In this document: piece after piece, positions 42,552-51,646 of the stretch
How positions within the stretch are numbered: the first letter of the stretch is position 1
Layout of the letters: each line of letters starts with the position of its first letter
Assembly (NCBI GenBank): GCA_028571325.1
Contig: CP116767.1
Coordinates: 463,150 to 527,149 of the forward strand
Direction: 5' to 3'
DNA length: 64,000 bases
Origin: Wolbachia endosymbiont of Ctenocephalides felis wCfeF
Lineage (GTDB): Bacteria; Pseudomonadota; Alphaproteobacteria; Rickettsiales; Anaplasmataceae
Position numbers and translations under genes: made by a program
The notes under the pieces: model-generated
Told to the model about the DNA's origin: nothing
Database searches by the model: none
Seen by the model: the letters and a program-made list of their open reading frames with translations, nothing else

Positions 42552-43892
42552 ATGCTCCACAGATTTTTTATTTTCTTTATATTACCTTTATTGTTTTTTA
42601 CTTGCCCAATCTCTTTGAAGGCTGCAAATATAGAACACAGTATAGAGCACGCCAAACTCAGTAATGGGCTAGATATCTATGTTGTACCTAATCATCGGAT
42701 CCCAGCCGTTTTACATGCAGTAATATATAAAGTTGGGGGAATGGATGATCCAATCGGCAAAGCAGGATTGGCTCACTACTTTGAGCATTTAATGTTTGAA
42801 ACTACAGGAAAATTTAAAGACATAGAATCGACTATGAGTAGCATTGGAGCGCAATTTAACGCATTTACCACTAGGGAATACACCTGTTACTACGAACTAG
42901 TCCTCAAAAAAGACTTACCACTGGCAATGGAAGTTGAAGCAGATAGAATGGGCAATTTTAATGTTACTCAAGACAAAATAGATAGAGAAAAAAACATCGT
43001 GCTAGAGGAAAGGAAGATGAGGTTTGATAATAATCCTAACAATTTGCTATGGGAAGAAATGAATAGTGCATTTTACCGTACTGGTTACGGCAGATCTGTT
43101 ATCGGCTGGGAAAGCGATATTAAAACTTACAACCAGGACGACATAATGAGGTTTCATGATAACTATTACCACCCAAACAACGCAATCCTGCTGGTTGTTG
43201 GTGATGTGGAATTCGACGAAGTGGTGGAATTAGCAGGAGAAAAATATGGGGAAATTAAAGCTAAGTCTACAATTAGGCATTACCCAAATCAGGATCCAGC
43301 ACATAATGCAGATCTATCGGTAACTTTAGAAAGCACTGAAGTAAAAGAATCAGTTTTATATTTTCGTTATCGTGTTCCTTTATTCAAGAACATGGATGAA
43401 ACCTCCGCTGTTAACCTGGCAGTTGAAGTGTTAGGGGGTGGCAAATCTAGTAAACTATATAAAGATTTGGTTCTGGATAAAAGTGTGGCAGTATCAGTAT
43501 CTACTTATTATAGCAGTTTAGCCTTCAGCGATAGCTACATTGATATTGAGGTAACTCCAAAAAGCGGAATGAAGTTGAACGTCATTGAAAGAGAGCTAGA
43601 TAACGCTATTGATAACTTTATCTTTGAAGGAATAACGAATGAGGAGTTGCAAAGTGCAAAGTCTAAATACAAAGCAGCACAGTTTGATAAGCTGTCTGAC
43701 TTAACTAGTATAGCAATGTTTTATATACCACATTTAGCACTTGATATTCCACTTGATGAGATAGATATTTCATATAGTAAAATCAATGATGTTAATTTAG
43801 AGAATGTAAATAACAAAATTCGTACTATCTTTTCTACTAACAAATTAGTTGGTCGTTTGCTACCAAAAGGAGGTAATAATGAAGATAAGTAA
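42552..43892 (+). CDS. M16 family zinc peptidase, catalytic subunit
   Basis: This is a secreted or periplasmic M16 (pitrilysin/PqqL-like) metalloprotease. Residues 1-24 look like a signal peptide (FFILPLLFFTCPISLKA, then AN). The inverted zinc motif HYFEH is near residue 75, and the more distant Glu is in NIVLEERKMR. The length of 446 residues is that of one M16 subunit. It overlaps the next gene by 14 bases, and that gene encodes a similar protein without the zinc motif, so they probably form a heterodimer. Substrate not known. Confidence 0.93.
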   Translation: MLHRFFIFFILPLLFFTCPISLKAANIEHSIEHAKLSNGLDIYVVPNHRIPAVLHAVIYKVGGMDDPIGKAGLAHYFEHLMFETTGKFKDIESTMSSIGAQFNAFTTREYTCYYELVLKKDLPLAMEVEADRMGNFNVTQDKIDREKNIVLEERKMRFDNNPNNLLWEEMNSAFYRTGYGRSVIGWESDIKTYNQDDIMRFHDNYYHPNNAILLVVGDVEFDEVVELAGEKYGEIKAKSTIRHYPNQDPAHNADLSVTLESTEVKESVLYFRYRVPLFKNMDETSAVNLAVEVLGGGKSSKLYKDLVLDKSVAVSVSTYYSSLAFSDSYIDIEVTPKSGMKLNVIERELDNAIDNFIFEGITNEELQSAKSKYKAAQFDKLSDLTSIAMFYIPHLALDIPLDEIDISYSKINDVNLENVNNKIRTIFSTNKLVGRLLPKGGNNEDK

Positions 43893-45195
43893 GCTTGTAT
43901 TTATACTTTTTTTCTGTCTAGGCTTTAACTTACAAGCAAGTGGTAACCTAAATATAGAGGAGGTTACCACCCGTAAAGGATTTAAGTTTTTATTTGTTGA
44001 AAATTGCGATTTACCAAAAGTTTCACTGAATATATCGTTCAAAGATGCAGGCTACGCGTATGAAAACGCGGAAAAACAGGGGCTTACTTGGTTTACTTCT
44101 CTTGTAATTCAAGAGGGAGCAGGAAAAAATGATGCCAAAAATTTTGCGAAAAAGCTTGAAGATAAAGGGATTAGTTTAGGTTTTATTGCCGATTTAGAAG
44201 CATTTAGGGTTTCATTAAATACTCTGTCTGAGAATTTAGAGGATGCAGTTTCGTTGCTAAGTGACGCTATAATGCGTCCTAAAATTGACCCTGAAGGGTT
44301 GAATAGAGTTTTCGAAAAAGCAAAAGTTACTTTTAATAATCTTGAAAAAAATCCTTATTTTGTTGCTGGAAAAGAACTAGAAACGTTGTTATTTAAAAAA
44401 CATCCTTACTCAAAAAGCGGATATGGAACTCTTGATACTGTAATGAGCATTACTAGAGACGATGTTTTAACATACATAAAGCGCAATTTTGCTAAAGACA
44501 ACATGGTTATCAGTGTTGTTGGTTGCGCAACAAAGGAAGAAATTAGTACGCTACTGGATAAATATTTATCTAAATTGCCATCAAAAAGATCAAAAGTAAA
44601 AAAAATACCTGTAAAAAATGATTTTGGGCCTGCAGAAAGTAAGAACATTTTCATGGATATACCACAGAGTGTCATAATTTTTGCTCAGAAAGGTATGGCA
44701 TATGAAGACCCCCATTATTATAACGCTAGTGTCTTAATTGATGCGCTTGGTGGTATGGGGCTAAATTCAATACTCATGAAAGAATTAAGACAAAATCTGG
44801 GCATTACTTATGGTATTAGTGCAAGCATTATTCCCAAAAAACACGGAAGTGCTATATTTGGATTTATGAGTACTGATAGTTCTACTGCTAGCAAAGCTAT
44901 ATCAGCGGTGAAAGACGTATTGAGTAAGGTAAAAAAAGAGGGAATTGACGAACAATTGTTTAAGGATACAAAAACCAGTTTAGTAAATAACCTTGCCTTT
45001 TTTCTATCCAATAATACAAATACAGCAACACTGCTGGATGATATACAGATAAACGATCGTGATGTTAATCGTATAAATAATTATACGAATATTATTAATG
45101 ACGTTAAATTAGAGGAAGTAAACAAATTGGCAAGTTCTTTGCTAGATCCTGAAAATTTATTTTTTGTTGAAGTTGGAAGGAACGCTAAAAGTTAA
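43879..45195 (+). CDS. M16 family peptidase-like subunit, zinc motif absent
   Basis: The ATG at 43879 is chosen because GGAGG stands before it and it opens a signal peptide (MKISKLVFILFFCLGFNLQASG). The mature protein has the M16 fold with GLTWFTSLVIQEGAG at the place of the HxxEH motif, so it lacks the zinc ligands. Further on, ALGGMGLNSILMKELRQNLGITYGISA is a family feature of non-catalytic partners. It overlaps the catalytic subunit gene by 14 bases, so the pair is coupled. The 3' end overlaps convergent purN by 39 bases. Confidence 0.92.
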   Translation: MKISKLVFILFFCLGFNLQASGNLNIEEVTTRKGFKFLFVENCDLPKVSLNISFKDAGYAYENAEKQGLTWFTSLVIQEGAGKNDAKNFAKKLEDKGISLGFIADLEAFRVSLNTLSENLEDAVSLLSDAIMRPKIDPEGLNRVFEKAKVTFNNLEKNPYFVAGKELETLLFKKHPYSKSGYGTLDTVMSITRDDVLTYIKRNFAKDNMVISVVGCATKEEISTLLDKYLSKLPSKRSKVKKIPVKNDFGPAESKNIFMDIPQSVIIFAQKGMAYEDPHYYNASVLIDALGGMGLNSILMKELRQNLGITYGISASIIPKKHGSAIFGFMSTDSSTASKAISAVKDVLSKVKKEGIDEQLFKDTKTSLVNNLAFFLSNNTNTATLLDDIQINDRDVNRINNYTNIINDVKLEEVNKLASSLLDPENLFFVEVGRNAKS

Positions 45196-45750
45196 TCCTT
45201 CTGCTATTAACCTCACTGCCTCCACGTAGCACTTATGTTCTTCAGCTAGAATACGTTCTGAGAGGCTTTGAATGTTATCGTTTGGTAACACTGGCACAGC
45301 AGCTTGAGCGATTATTGCTCCAGCATCAACTTCAGGAGTGACGTAATGTACGGTACAACCTGTGATTTTTACACCTGCTTTCAGAGCTTGCTCTTGAGCA
45401 TTGAGACCCTTAAAAGATGGAAGTAAAGAGGGATGAATATTTATAACCTTGTCGTGCCATTTACTCAGAAAGTCAGCTTTTAGAATTCTCATAAACCCTG
45501 CAAGGCAAACCAAATCAACCTTATGTTGAACGAGTATTTCGTGAATTTTATTAGCATCAAGAGGTTTACTTTCAACAACAAATGCTGAGATTCCTGCTTG
45601 CTTTGCTATTTTCAGGCCAGCAGCCTCGCCATTATTTGTGATAACGCACACAACTTCTGCAGGAAAACTGCGATCTTGACATGCTTTTATCAATGACTGC
45701 ATGTTTGACCCCCTACCTGAAATGAGTATTCCGAGCTTTATTTTTTTCAT
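45157..45750 (-). CDS. purN: Phosphoribosylglycinamide formyltransferase (GART)
   Basis: PurN transfers a formyl group from 10-formyl-tetrahydrofolate to GAR in purine synthesis. The phosphate site is SGRGSNMQSLI, the catalytic Asn-x-His is in NIHPSLLPSFKG, and Asp is in VTPEVDAGAII. Length 197 residues is close to usual. It shares 39 bases of its 3' end with the M16 partner gene on the other strand. Another purine gene, purF, is at 48917. Confidence 0.95.
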   Translation of the reverse strand: MKKIKLGILISGRGSNMQSLIKACQDRSFPAEVVCVITNNGEAAGLKIAKQAGISAFVVESKPLDANKIHEILVQHKVDLVCLAGFMRILKADFLSKWHDKVINIHPSLLPSFKGLNAQEQALKAGVKITGCTVHYVTPEVDAGAIIAQAAVPVLPNDNIQSLSERILAEEHKCYVEAVRLIAEGLTFSVPSNFNKK

Positions 45751-45861
45751 TGTAGCACAGTTAGTTTAGTGTGAGATTCAATATTAACAAAACAGCTCAA
45801 AAGGAAAACCTATTTTATAGTGAAAAGGGTGCGTACAGCTTTTCCGTTATAAGTGAACCTT

Positions 45862-45902
45862 CTAATTTTAGGTTTCGCTGGACAACATTCAGCTAAAATT
45901 AG
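45862..45902. other. Inverted repeat in the purN-46025 gap
   Basis: CTAATTTTAG at 45862-45871 and its exact inverse at 45893-45902 enclose 21 bases. It could be a hairpin or a regulator site. Otherwise the 274-base gap shows only a TATAAT at about 45992-45997 that may serve the next gene. Confidence 0.4.
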
Positions 45903-46024
45903 CTCTGATGTTGAAGCATCTGGATGGGTATATCAATATAGGAATATATTTTTGTAATCGCGTTATTATTTATTTAACAAAGTATTAGTATAATCTATTC
46001 ACTGGATTAAACGGAGAAAATTTA

Positions 46025-46441
46025 ATGAGCAAATTACCACACAATGCAAAAATAAGTAAATCTCAGGTTACTCAGTGGGAAGTAATAAAAAATTGTGAAT
46101 ATGCTGATAATTGCCTGTCAAAAATAGTAAATTTATATGTCATTAAAATGGCTCGGTTGTCAGATTTTTATGCAAGTGATGAACCTGAAATCAACACCAT
46201 CCTGGCAAGAATAAGTGTGACAAGTGAAAATGTATTTTTAAATAAGGCTGCTGCTATTGAAATTATGGAAGATATTTTTCCACATAAGTTCAACAGTAAA
46301 AAGAAAAACAACATATCAAGGTTAGAAGATTTATACAATTATTTATGCTCTGTTGTTGGCAATAGCCTTCCAAAAGAAATGCTTGAAAGCCTAGTAAGAG
46401 AATATAAGGATGCTGTTAACTTATTTAAGGCAATTACCTGA
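46025..46441 (+). CDS. Small protein of unknown function
   Basis: The 138-residue protein (MSKLPHNAKISKSQ) was not recognised. It is soluble and mostly helical by appearance, with a basic stretch FNSKKKNN near residues 92-99. CGGAGA lies ten bases before the ATG and a TATAAT about 30 bases before, so it is a credible independent gene. Its end overlaps the end of mrpE on the other strand by eight bases. Confidence 0.7.
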   Translation: MSKLPHNAKISKSQVTQWEVIKNCEYADNCLSKIVNLYVIKMARLSDFYASDEPEINTILARISVTSENVFLNKAAAIEIMEDIFPHKFNSKKKNNISRLEDLYNYLCSVVGNSLPKEMLESLVREYKDAVNLFKAIT

Positions 46442-46958
46442 TTGAACGCAGCGTTTCCAAGACTCTATTCTCTATTTCAGAAACGCCGCTTTCAAGACTT
46501 TTATCTATCAAATATATGGTAGACAGGTAAGTTTGTCGTTTTCTTACAACATTGATAGTTAAAGTGCCAGGAGTAATCGTGACTGAATTTGCAAACAATG
46601 TGATGCTTTCGTCGTTATGTCCTTTACATTTCTTTAGGATGGTGATTGGCTCAAGTTTAAGCTCGATCTGTAGCACTTTTTTTGCTACATAGATACTTGA
46701 CAGAATGACTTGGTATATCAACCATGGTATATAACTTACCAGCAACTTACAAAATGACAATCTACTCGTACCATTTAGGATTTGACTGAAGGCACTTTCA
46801 GCATCTATCAATCGTTTAAAGATAAACAACGTGAATATAGAGGAAAATATCCCACAAAAAACAAAAAACGGCTCAAAATAACCAGACAATACAATCCATA
46901 GGAAAAACAGTATTATAAAAGACAGAGAAAAAAACTTGATTTTTTGCCTAAGGTTCAT
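46434..46958 (-). CDS. mrpE: Na+/H+ antiporter subunit E (MrpE/MnhE)
   Basis: MrpE is a small membrane subunit of the multi-subunit Mrp cation/proton antiporter. The 174-residue protein has membrane helices in the first 100 residues and the conserved part ANSVTITPGTLTINV followed by a soluble C-terminus. The remaining Mrp genes are not adjacent; mrpD is at 51647 on the other strand. Whether they form one complex is inference. Confidence 0.85.
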   Translation of the reverse strand: MNLRQKIKFFSLSFIILFFLWIVLSGYFEPFFVFCGIFSSIFTLFIFKRLIDAESAFSQILNGTSRLSFCKLLVSYIPWLIYQVILSSIYVAKKVLQIELKLEPITILKKCKGHNDESITLFANSVTITPGTLTINVVRKRQTYLSTIYLIDKSLESGVSEIENRVLETLRSIR

Positions 46959-47090
46959 GATCTGCAGTATAGCTCAAGTGATTTTTTAAGGAAAGATAAT
47001 AATGGTCCTACCTCTATAAATTCATATCCAGTGTCTTGAGGAAATGTTCAATAAACTCTGTCAAATTGAGAGGTAGAGAATACTAAACTC

Positions 47091-47119
47091 TTGACTTTTT
47101 TACCAAAATATGCAATAAT
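47091..47119 (+). promoter_or_regulatory. Promoter of the ankyrin gene
   Basis: TTGACT at 47091-47096, 17 bases and AATAAT at 47114-47119. Transcription would start near 47126, downstream of the only in-frame start (TTG 47119) of the long ankyrin frame. Confidence 0.5.
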
Positions 47120-47904
47120 TGAACTGGACAGGAGAAAGTTATGCACAAGGAAAACTTGCAGAAATACTTAAAGAAGTAAACGCTCTTCCAGATTTAAGTG
47201 CGGATAATATAATCGAGCAAATAAAAACTAAGCTACAAGAGGAAGATAAAGAAACATACGAAAAGTGGGAAAAGGGGGATTTTCATGTTGATTACCCTTT
47301 TGCTGAGCTTATTACCAATAAATATGGAGCTACAACACAAAACACATTGTTAAGTATTGCCGCTGCAAATGGCTGTATAGAAGTAGTAAAGGCTCTAATA
47401 AAAAGCGGAGCAAATGTTAATGAAGCACCTTGTGGGTGGACTCCTTTGCATTTTGCTGTCTGTAATGGTTACACAGATATAGTAAATATTTTGATTGAAA
47501 ATAAAGCAAATATTAATGCAAAATCTAATGGTGGATGGACTCCTTTACTTATTGCCCACAAAAACGGCTACATGAGTATAGTAAAAACTCTATTGGAAAA
47601 AGGAGCAGATCGTAGTGATATACAACTCCTCAAGAAAGCAGAAGAAACGCACCTTATAAAAAATGCAATTGTAAAAGGTATTATTGTGGGTTTTGTAGTC
47701 GCAGCGGTAGTTGCTGCTGTACTCACATTTGCTACTACTTTACCTATACCAACAATGATTGGACTAGTTGCAGGATCTGCGCTTATAGCAAGCACTATTG
47801 TTGGTGCTGGCATATACATGATGTCAAAACCTAAAACTGAAATGGGGATAGATAAGAATGCAAAATGGGTTGCACCTGAGAATATGCGAAAATCACCTGT
47901 GTAA
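47119..47904 (+). CDS. Ankyrin-repeat protein with C-terminal membrane helices; start in doubt
   Basis: Three ankyrin repeats are at about 75-170 (TLLSIAAANGCIEVVKALIKS, GWTPLHFAVCNGYTDIVNIL and GWTPLLIAHKNGYMSIVKTL), followed by two hydrophobic helices (about 187-235) and a tail ending PENMRKSPV. Ankyrin proteins in this group may face the host. The long frame has no ATG at its start; TTG at 47119 overlaps the likely -10 box. An ATG at 47141 with AGGAGA in front opens another frame that stops after 12 codons at 47177-47179. One extra base near 47170 would join it to the long frame. It is thus either frameshifted near the N-terminus or uses a rare start. Confidence 0.65.
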   Translation: MNWTGESYAQGKLAEILKEVNALPDLSADNIIEQIKTKLQEEDKETYEKWEKGDFHVDYPFAELITNKYGATTQNTLLSIAAANGCIEVVKALIKSGANVNEAPCGWTPLHFAVCNGYTDIVNILIENKANINAKSNGGWTPLLIAHKNGYMSIVKTLLEKGADRSDIQLLKKAEETHLIKNAIVKGIIVGFVVAAVVAAVLTFATTLPIPTMIGLVAGSALIASTIVGAGIYMMSKPKTEMGIDKNAKWVAPENMRKSPV

Positions 47905-48053
47905 TTTCGTCATTCCGTTGTTATAGCACTCTCTCTACCTATTCAAAAAGGCAATCATTTCTCACCTTGACAAAAAGCCACGCTCTGCCTAAGCGAAGTC
48001 ACTTAATTTTTACATATCTATTGTAAAGTAAAGAAGCTAGAACGGAAACGAAA

Positions 48054-48740
48054 ATGTTAGCTGAAGCGTGGACTTTACTGATACTTACACTACTTGAAAC
48101 TATACTTAACGTAGATAATTTAATCTTTATTTCTCTAGCGATAGATAAAGTACCAACCACGCTGAAAGAAAGGGTACGCCTTATAGGTCTTGGACTAGCG
48201 CTACTGATGCGTTTTGTGACACTGTTTTTTACATCGCATATATTGTCAATGCAAAAACCTATATTTCATGCTATATCGCTCGATATCTCAGTAAAAGATC
48301 TACTTATGATAGCGGGAGGATTATTTCTCATTGTTAAAAGCTCTATGGAGCTATGGAATAACATTTTTTTATACAAGCAAACCGAAAAAAGAATAGATAT
48401 CAAATCGCAATTGTTTTCAGTTGTACTGCAAATCATATTAATAGACTTAATTTTTTCGGTCGATTCTTTATTAACCGCTATAGCATTAACTCACAACATG
48501 ATAATAATTGCTATGGCATATACGTTTTCCATACTAGCGATGATATTTTTATCAAGTCATACCGCTCAGTTAATTAAATCTAGCCCTAGCTTAAAAACAA
48601 TCGCCATTCTATTTATTTTATTTGTTGGTGCATACCTAATACTTGAAGGACTTCACATAGAACTACCAAAAGAGTACTTATATTCTTCATTGATATTTGC
48701 ATTGCTTGTAGAAGCTATAAGCAAAATAAAGAAAACGTAG
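48054..48740 (+). CDS. TerC family integral membrane protein
   Basis: TerC/YjbE/Alx proteins are multi-pass inner membrane proteins linked to metal ion export, manganese in some species. The 228-residue protein has the family N-terminus LLILTLLETILNVDNLIFI with the acidic residues of the ion site, and a second acidic motif IDLIFSVDSLLTAIALT. Seven helices are likely. Substrate in this organism is not known. Confidence 0.9.
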   Translation: MLAEAWTLLILTLLETILNVDNLIFISLAIDKVPTTLKERVRLIGLGLALLMRFVTLFFTSHILSMQKPIFHAISLDISVKDLLMIAGGLFLIVKSSMELWNNIFLYKQTEKRIDIKSQLFSVVLQIILIDLIFSVDSLLTAIALTHNMIIIAMAYTFSILAMIFLSSHTAQLIKSSPSLKTIAILFILFVGAYLILEGLHIELPKEYLYSSLIFALLVEAISKIKKT

Positions 48741-48743
48741 CAG

Positions 48744-48803
48744 TTGTACAGTTCCAGAATGTGATTTTTTTTCTCATGCTTTATCATACATGGAACTGTA
48801 CAA
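48744..48803 (+). terminator. Long-range inverted repeat after terC
   Basis: TTGTACAGTTCCA at 48744-48756 and its exact inverse at 48791-48803 enclose 34 bases containing a run of eight T. It begins four bases after the terC stop. It may end the terC transcript; the large loop makes it atypical. Confidence 0.5.
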
Positions 48804-48916
48804 GAAGGAAAGTATAGGAAATTTTTGCGTTTTATAGCCCTTCTTAACATCTAGTAAATAAAATGCTTGTGCTTTGCCTATGCTAAAGTAGAATTAAACT
48901 TTACTAAATAGTTTTT

Positions 48917-50302
48917 ATGCTTGATGGAATGCACGAAGAGTGCGGAGTATTTGGTATAAGCTACAATAAAGACGCTGCTTTTGACTCCATATTAGGTCTT
49001 CATGCTTTGCAACATAGAGGTCAGGAGTCTTTTGGTGTAGTGACAAGTTATAACGGTAAGTTGCACTCTTACCATTTTCAAGGTCAAGTGAGCAGTGTGT
49101 TTGATGACGTAGATGAAATAAAGAAATCCTTGCCTGGAGATTATGCAATAGGTCACGTTCGATACTCAACAAGTGGCAGTAAGGTCGGAGCACAACCCAT
49201 GCTTGGCAAAAGCAGTAAGTTTGGAGATTTTGCTATAGCACATAATGGTAATTTAATTAATATTTCTCCAACACGCGAGCAATTAATTAAACAGGAGTGC
49301 ATTTTTCAATCGGATATCGACACAGAAGTGGTAGTACGTTTAGTAGAAACCAACACAAAAGATAACTTTCTAGAGAGTTTTATATGCTCATTAAAGCAGA
49401 TACAAGGCGCTTATTCCTTTGTTGCAATCAACCAAGAGATGGTTATTGGAGTGCGCGATCCAGCAGGAATCAGACCACTTGTTTTAGGAAAGTTAAACGG
49501 CTCTTACGTGTTTGCATCTGAGACTTGTGCTTTTGATATAGTAAATGCAGAGTTTATCAGAGAAATAGAACCAGGTGAATTAGTCACTATTGATCATAAT
49601 GGCCATCTAACTTCAGCATTTCCTTTTGCGCAGCAAAAATCGAGCTTTTGTATTTTTGAATACGTTTATTTCTCAAGACCAGATAGCATAATGGAAGGCA
49701 GGTCTATATACGATATGAGAAAAGAAATAGGGAAAACGCTTGCAGAAGAGAGTCCACCGAAAAACAATGTGGATATGATTGTACCAATACCTGACTCTGG
49801 AATACCTGCAGCCATTGGATATGCAAAGCATTCAGGGTTACCTATGGAACTGGGAATAATTCGTAATCATTATATAGGAAGAACTTTTATACAACCGACT
49901 GCTGAAGTACGTAAAGTCAGAATAAAGTTAAAATTCAACGCTAATAAGCACATTTTGAAAGGTAAAAACATAGTTTTAATAGATGACAGTATAGTACGTG
50001 GCAGTACACTCAAAAGCATAATAGTTATGTTAAAAGATGCAGGAGTAAGAGAAATTCACTTAAAAATTTCAAGTCCATCAATTAAATACTCTTGCTTTTA
50101 TGGAATCGACACGCCAGAGCGCAAGGATTTAATTGCTGCAAATCAATCCATAGAAGAAATAAAGGCAAGTATAGGAGTGGATAGTTTGACCTTTCTAAGT
50201 ATTGATGGGCTATATCGGGCTGTTAAGGAAGAGAAACGCAATAACATAGCACCACAATACTGTGATGCTTGTTTCACTGGTGATTATCCAATCGGTAAAT
50301 AG
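48917..50302 (+). CDS. purF: Amidophosphoribosyltransferase, Fe-S type
   Basis: PurF makes phosphoribosylamine from PRPP and glutamine, the first step of purine synthesis. A short propeptide MLDGMHEE precedes the nucleophile Cys in CGVFGI, as in the self-processed B. subtilis type. PRPP site VLIDDSIVRGST appears as NIVLIDDSIVRGS. Cysteines in SFCIFEYVYFSRPDS, SCFYGIDTP and YCDACFTGDYP match the four [4Fe-4S] ligands of that type. Length of 461 residues is normal. With purN this is part of a retained purine route. Confidence 0.97.
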   Translation: MLDGMHEECGVFGISYNKDAAFDSILGLHALQHRGQESFGVVTSYNGKLHSYHFQGQVSSVFDDVDEIKKSLPGDYAIGHVRYSTSGSKVGAQPMLGKSSKFGDFAIAHNGNLINISPTREQLIKQECIFQSDIDTEVVVRLVETNTKDNFLESFICSLKQIQGAYSFVAINQEMVIGVRDPAGIRPLVLGKLNGSYVFASETCAFDIVNAEFIREIEPGELVTIDHNGHLTSAFPFAQQKSSFCIFEYVYFSRPDSIMEGRSIYDMRKEIGKTLAEESPPKNNVDMIVPIPDSGIPAAIGYAKHSGLPMELGIIRNHYIGRTFIQPTAEVRKVRIKLKFNANKHILKGKNIVLIDDSIVRGSTLKSIIVMLKDAGVREIHLKISSPSIKYSCFYGIDTPERKDLIAANQSIEEIKASIGVDSLTFLSIDGLYRAVKEEKRNNIAPQYCDACFTGDYPIGK

Positions 50303-50390
50303 TTAATACCAACTACTTGGATGACATCCTCCTGCCAACCCAGCGCCTTCTTCTTGTCATGCAAGTAGCTGGCACTGGAATCTAGGATAC

Positions 50391-50480
50391 TACTTTAGTA
50401 ATAAATATTTAAGAAATTTATTAAATGGAGAAAAAGACAAAAGAAGCCCCTTGGGCAGCTTACTTCAAAATATATTGGTA
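50391..50480 (+). repeat. Left-end fragment of the interspersed repeat, copy R8
   Basis: It has the left end 'tactttagtaataaatattt', 'aagaaatttattaaatggag', then 'gcaaaagaagcc'-type core and 'gggcagcttacttcaaaata'. The repeat then gives way to Rpn copy 3. The same junction lies beside Rpn copy 1 at 9598-9668. Confidence 0.7.
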
Positions 50481-50489
50481 GCTAAGCGG

Positions 50490-51417
50490 TTAACTCGTAA
50501 CTTCTTCTTTGAGTTGCGCAATTTCAGCTCTAGGAAGACCAGTAGATTCAGCTATCAAGTCAACAGATACACCAGCTTTAAGCAGGTTTTTTGCCACAGC
50601 TATTTTAGCCTGTTGTTCGCCTTCCGCTCTGCCTCTTTCTTCGCCGATTTGGATGCCTTCTTGTCTGCCGATTTTTATACCTTTCTCTCTAGCATCATCA
50701 AGTTTTTGAGCGAGGACAGCCTTCTCATCACGGATACGCTTTATCTCTTGCTCGTAAGCTATAAATTCTTTTTCTGACCAGTTAAATCTATTTAGCTCCT
50801 CATATGCTTTTTTGATTATTACGTCACTTCCTATTATTCTTTCCAATTCCTTTTCACTGGTTTCCTCTGCATATTTAAAGAAGTAAATCCATTTTTCTAC
50901 TATATTCTCCAGTTGATCTTCCTTCGTCTTGGGAAATTTTGGCAGTTCAATAAATGTGAAATAAAAATCCTTTAGATCATGTTCATTGGTATCCTCATCC
51001 CGAATAGTGTGTTTTGATTTATACTAGGACTTGTCCGGAAATAAGATACAATCGGCAATGGCAATAAAGATAATTTCTTTGAGGTCTTCATATTGATCAC
51101 CTTTATTGGCCTGCCTTGAGTACGCTTTAGCAGCATAATATTGAGCACGTTTTTCAAAGCCTTTAGTTTTAGCGACCTGCATTTCGACTATCACTTGCAC
51201 CCCATTTTCATCTCTGCAGAGAACATCAACTATGCTCTGCTTATCAGAGGCGATTTCTGGATCCATAACGGTGCTGAGAAATTCAACTTCTTGTATAGCC
51301 AGTAAACCCTAAAATATCATTAAGAAAGTGAATAAGGATATTCTTATTGTCCTCATTACCAAATATTCTTTTGAATGTTAAGTCCAATTCTGGATCTAGA
51401 AACCTAGAAAAAGTCAT
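50490..51417 (-). pseudogene. Rpn-family PD-(D/E)XK nuclease/transposase, copy 3, broken
   Basis: The frame opens at an ATG at 51417, breaks at the same place as copy 1 (about 51300), continues with SIVDVLCRD and VIVEMQ, and then meets a TAG after FPDKS at about 51022-51024, where copy 1 has GAG. A further ORF continues to 50490 and includes AGVSVDLIAESTGLPRAEI. Both ends of this copy match copy 2 while the middle matches copy 1, as after gene conversion. Confidence 0.9.
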
Positions 51418-51646
51418 GAGAAATTCACTTAAAAAGTATTAATAATTATACACAATTCTGTAAAAGTATTCAACTTTTTTATACTTGCTCTATTAAATCT
51501 TAATTTTTTAAGCTTAAATATGTTAAACAAAAAAACAGTCTCCATACATGGCCTTAGAATAGTATCTTGGATGTCTTTTTTTTTATTAAAAAAGTGGCAG
51601 TTTTTCTGTAACTTGGGTATAATTCTAGCTTTACCCAAGCAAAAAG

